Shown: positions 60,556 through 64,000 of the stretch, one piece after another
Layout of the letters: every line of letters begins with the position of its first letter
How positions within the stretch are numbered: the first letter of the stretch is position 1
From: Engraulis encrasicolus
Taxonomy: Eukaryota > Chordata > Actinopteri > Clupeiformes > Engraulidae
Direction: 5' to 3'
DNA length: 64,000 bases
Assembly (NCBI RefSeq): GCF_034702125.1
Contig: NC_085868.1
Coordinates: 40,629,359 to 40,693,358 of the forward strand
Notes under the pieces: generated by a model
Told to the model about the DNA's origin: nothing
Database searches by the model: none
What the model saw: the letters and a program-made list of their open reading frames with translations, nothing else
Position numbers and translations under genes: made by a program

Positions 60556-60752
60556 AGGGGGCGCTGTGGCACAGCACGCTAAGCCCCCCACATTTGGACT
60601 TGCATGCCCATGGGAACCCCGGTTCGAATCCGGCCGGGGTCATTTCCCGATCCTACCCCGTCTCTCTGTCCCACTCGCTTCCTGTCACCATCTCAGACTG
60701 TCCTATCAAATAAAAGTATAAAAGCCCCTAAAAATATATTTAAAAAAAAAAA
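60556..60752 (+). mobile_element. tRNA-derived SINE, copy 2
   Basis: Same head, B-box (GGTTCGAATCC, 60621-60631) and tail as the copy at 3311. Flanked by a 13-bp duplication AGTTTTCATCCCT / AGTTTTCACCCCT (60543-60555 and 60753-60765), so the insertion is young enough to keep its target site. Confidence 0.88.
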
Positions 60753-61569
60753 AGTTTTCACCCCTACAGTACTGTGAATGGTAACAAACAGTAATAATCG
60801 ACAGTGTCAGTGATAACTACTTTTGTGCTTGATCATTCTCAATGACCCGTTTGAAGGTGTATTTAATGTTTCGTTTAACTGCTCCAGACCTTGCTCTTGA
60901 CACAGCAGGAGTCGTCTCAACTCTCCAATTCTCCCCTAAGTCAGACCACCACAGGCTAGGCTAGGGCAAACCAAACCACTACACAGGTTCCCCATCATTT
61001 GGGGCAGCCTTCCAAATGACCAAGGACCAGACCCAAAAAGATTTACAGCTCCTGTCCCTCACAGGAGATCACAACCCAAAAATACCATGTTATTACCTCT
61101 CGTCTCCTGTCCTCGGACATGAGTTGGGGGGCTGTTGTGAGGGGTAGTTGTTTGGGGGCTGTTGTGAGGAGTAGTTGTTAGGGGTAGTTGTTGGGGCTTT
61201 CCTCTTTTTTTTTTTTTTTTTGCTCCAGGGTCCGTGTGCAACCTTTACCCCCATCAGCCGTCAGTGAACCCTCCACATGGCTTTTGTTCCTTCAGCCCTC
61301 AGTGAATCGATCGACCCCATAGCTTTTGTTCCCTCTGGGCAGACCTTTTTTTGGGGGGGCGGGGTGTAAAAGAAAATCTGGTCAAAGCCAACATGTTTTG
61401 AATAAAATATACAATCTATGTGAGATGTATTTGTTCATCAGCACAATTTATACAAGACGCAGCTCAGAGTGTTTCAAGAGCTTGGCAAGAGCATGCAGGA
61501 AAAACATTTGGTTGCATTTGTTGCAGTGCTATGCTGCCGGAGGAAAAAAAAGCCAAATCTTGACTGCCC

Positions 61570-62393
61570 TTAAAGTGGTAGTTCGCTATTTTAGACATTA
61601 AGCCCTGTTTGTGTGACTTCTGGGGTGAAGTAGAGATGTTCTCATCACAATTTTGACATTTGGTGCTGAACGGAGCATTTGGGTATCCAAGACTGCAGCC
61701 CCCCCACCTTTACATTGACTCCAATAGAGCACTCAAGCAATCGATTATAAAATGGCATTAAACTTTTGTTTGAGAAGACATGGAACTCACCGTGTGGTCA
61801 GTGGTAGACAGCGATAAATTGACCCGAAAATTGCAGCGAAATATGCCTTCTAACTGTTGTTTAGCATTTGGCGGACCTATTTTTCCCCAGACGCCGTTGA
61901 ATAGCAGTAGACATCCAGCCAGTAGGTAGCGATAGTGTGTTGTTTATGTAGACATCAATGAGCGAGGTAGAACGGCTATCTTTGAGCGGGACTGGCTACA
62001 AAAACTACAGCTTGCATACAAACCATAGATAGTAACGTAAACAAACGCACCCCCATTTCCGGTCGCGCGGAGTAATACTAGTCAAACCAATACAATCAAT
62101 GAAGACGGACAATATTTCGTATTTCGCGGTGATTTTCGAGCCAACGTATCGCTGCCCACCTCTGACCACTCGGTGAGTTTCATGTCTCTGCAAACGAAAG
62201 TTTAATGCCATTTTATGATCGATTGCTTGAGTGCTTCATTGGAGTCAATGTAAAGGTGGGGGGGCTGCAGTCTTGAATACCCAAATGCTCCGTTCAGCAC
62301 CTAATGTCAAAATTGTGATGAGAACATCTCTACTTCACCCCAGAAGTCACACAAACAGGGCTTAATGTCTAAAATAGCGAACTACCACTTTAA
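61570..62393. mobile_element. 824-bp TTAA-target element with ~270-bp arms
   Basis: TTAA edges; AAAGTGGTAGTTCGCTATTT pairs with its inverse at the right end and pairing continues past GGGGGGGCTGCAGTCTTG-type sequence to about 61840 and 62130. Unpaired middle of about 290 bases, no transposase. Confidence 0.9.
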
Positions 62394-62410
62394 GTGCTCT
62401 CCCATGCTCT

Positions 62411-62525
62411 TCTGTGTGTGTGTGTGTGTGTGCGTGCGTGTGCGTGTGTGCGTGCTTGCGTGTGTGCGTGCGTGTGTGTGTGTGTGTGCTTGTGTGTGCG
62501 CGTGCGTGTGTGTGTGTGTGTGTGC
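62411..62525 (+). repeat. GT/GCGT microsatellite
   Basis: GT run with GCGT interruptions. Confidence 0.93.
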
Positions 62526-63215
62526 TTTGCTGCAACTCTTATGTGTTTCTGCCAGGCCCTGCCCTGTCCTGCCTGCAAGCTCATCACCTCTGTTAGGGGA
62601 GCAGGAAGCCCACAATCATTCCGCCCATACCTGTTGTTGTTCCATGTCATGAAGTTGTCACCTTAAGGACAGGCCTGTCACAACCACACAGACAAACCAG
62701 GGAATGAACAAGGCCCCCCAGCCTAAAGGGGCCCCTTGATAATGACTAGTGATGTATTTTAAAAAAAAACAGCAATGGCCACATTGTCAGCACCATTTCC
62801 CTACATTCTGTCACCAAAAAAGTTACTCTTATTGAAATCTTCTTGAGAGCGTTCTTCCCCAATAGTTTGAAGGAAGGGAGTCCTCTGCCTAGAGCGCCCA
62901 AATAACTTGAAACGACCCTGCACCTGAAACGTGCCAAGGCAGTAGCAGGAGGGGCGGACTGGAGGCCCTATGCTGTGCTGTGCTGTGCTGTGCCCTGCGT
63001 CCTGCCGCTCGCTAAGTGGTCGTTTTGCCCGGCCGTGTGTCTCCACTCCTGCTCCTCTGTGATTTCTCAGGAGGGACTTAATGATGGACCTACGACGCCG
63101 CAGTGTCAGCCACCAAACCAAGCATGTCCTCCCAGTACAGGGGTGGGGTGACAAGATGGCTCGCTCGTTTGGGCAATAATAAGGGCTTGCTGTGCATACT
63201 CACAGCTTGTGTCAA

Positions 63216-63231
63216 GGTTCTCTCTCTCTCG

Positions 63232-63298
<67 letters not shown>

Positions 63299-63332
63299 TC
63301 TCTCTCGCTCTCTCGCTCTCCTCTCTCTCTCT
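63216..63332 (+). repeat. (CT)n microsatellite
   Basis: CT run with GCTC and CCTC interruptions. Confidence 0.94.
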
Positions 63333-63541
63333 GCTGGAGATAGTAATGGCTGGCTTTGGCTTGGCACGCCCGGGCATGTTGAACCCTGGCCTGGGAGACT
63401 CGGCATGCCCGCTGTGGCACACTAAACCCATGATCAATAGATGGAGGGAAAACATTGATATTAACTATTACTTTCAGTGCACCGGCTGCTGACTGAGCGC
63501 TGGTGGCACTGGGGAAGGAGATAGATATCATCTGCATAAAC

Positions 63542-63838
63542 CAGTGATTCTCAAAGTATGGTCCGGGGACCACTAGTGGTCCGCGAGGGGATTTCACTTT
63601 TCCAAGACAAGTTAGCAGTAGGCTATATTTGTAACATTATTACAAAGGTAAACATAGCTGAAATCTCATTTTCACCACAATTAGACAGGCTTGTAAATGT
63701 GAATAAAAAGTAAGTGATCTACATCAAAATTAGCAGTCAAATCAGCAACTGTCAACTGTCAATTAAGATGACAGTTGGTCCCTGAACATTTTTGTGTAAC
63801 AAAGTGGTCCTTGATCTGAAAAAGTTTGAGAAACACTG
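63542..63838. mobile_element. hAT element, intact ends
   Basis: Ends CAGTGATTCTCAAAGT and TTTGAGAAACACTG; exact duplication GCATAAAC at 63534-63541 and 63839-63846. Confidence 0.92.
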
Positions 63839-63945
63839 GCATAAACAAACAAGAGCCCATGTGCCAGAGTCACAGTGCCAGTTCTGGCTTCAGGAAGAAG
63901 AAACACGGCCATGTGCTCCTGTTTATCAACCCTTTCATGCAGAGC

Positions 63946-64000
63946 AGTGGTCCTCAACCCTTTTTGAACAAACGCCCCCTTAACGTCATCATGAGCCCAC
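63946..64000. mobile_element. start of another hAT-like element cut by the window edge
   Basis: CAGTGGTCCTCAACCC resembles the left ends of neighbouring hAT copies; its right end is outside. Confidence 0.45.

Noticed and set aside
63090..63597. 121-163-codon frames with Arg-Glu or Ser-Leu repeats
   Set aside because: Run through the (CT)n tract; no homology or exon structure.
56135..64000. mmp11 exon 3 (start of the catalytic domain)
   Set aside because: I scanned for ILRFPW-, VWSDVTPL- and HExxH-like coding and found none; the exon must lie further right.

Overview
The window is vertebrate nuclear DNA, almost certainly from a ray-finned fish. The basis is spliced genes with GT-AG introns, a linked ddt - chchd10 - mmp11 block (the same genes are neighbours on human chromosome 22q11), very many long CA/GT and CT/GA microsatellites, tRNA-derived SINEs, and dozens of small hAT, Tc1/mariner and TTAA-target inverted-repeat elements. 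Exon structures were read by hand from splice sites, reading-frame continuity and family resemblance; no search was run.

Layout. (1) 395-6253, plus strand: the last six exons of a secreted or extracellular fish protein that I cannot name; its 5' part lies left of the window. (2) 6254-9316: repeat-bearing intergenic DNA. (3) 9317-11047, minus strand: complete three-exon ddt (D-dopachrome tautomerase, 118 aa), with a transposon-like element in intron 2. (4) 11623-16190, minus strand: complete four-exon chchd10 (147 aa, twin CX9C mitochondrial protein). It ends only about 0.35 kb upstream of the predicted poly(A) end-to-ddt gap, so the two genes are head-to-tail and close. (5) 16191-36327: about 20 kb between the divergent genes chchd10 and mmp11, with no gene seen. 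It holds a 0.4 kb polypyrimidine tract, GT tracts, a near-perfect 63-bp-arm hairpin, stacked hAT insertions and a 1.45 kb inverted-repeat element. (6) 36328-64000, plus strand: the 5' end of mmp11 (stromelysin-3). Exon 1 is the signal peptide and exon 2 carries the cysteine switch and furin site; intron 1 is about 19.4 kb and the catalytic-domain exons lie right of the window.

The most striking non-genic structures are two. In mmp11 intron 1 (42224-48519) at least five transposable elements sit inside one another, several with exact 8-bp target duplications. At the exon 2/intron 2 boundary of mmp11 (56082 to about 56910) there are three decaying tandem copies of the exon end with its splice donor, the first split by a TTAA-target fold-back element.

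The genes are not an operon and have unrelated jobs: ddt is a cytosolic/secreted MIF-family tautomerase, chchd10 acts in the mitochondrial intermembrane space, and mmp11 is a secreted protease activated by furin. Their value together is as conserved synteny. No previously undescribed protein-coding system is visible; the novelty here is in repeat architecture.
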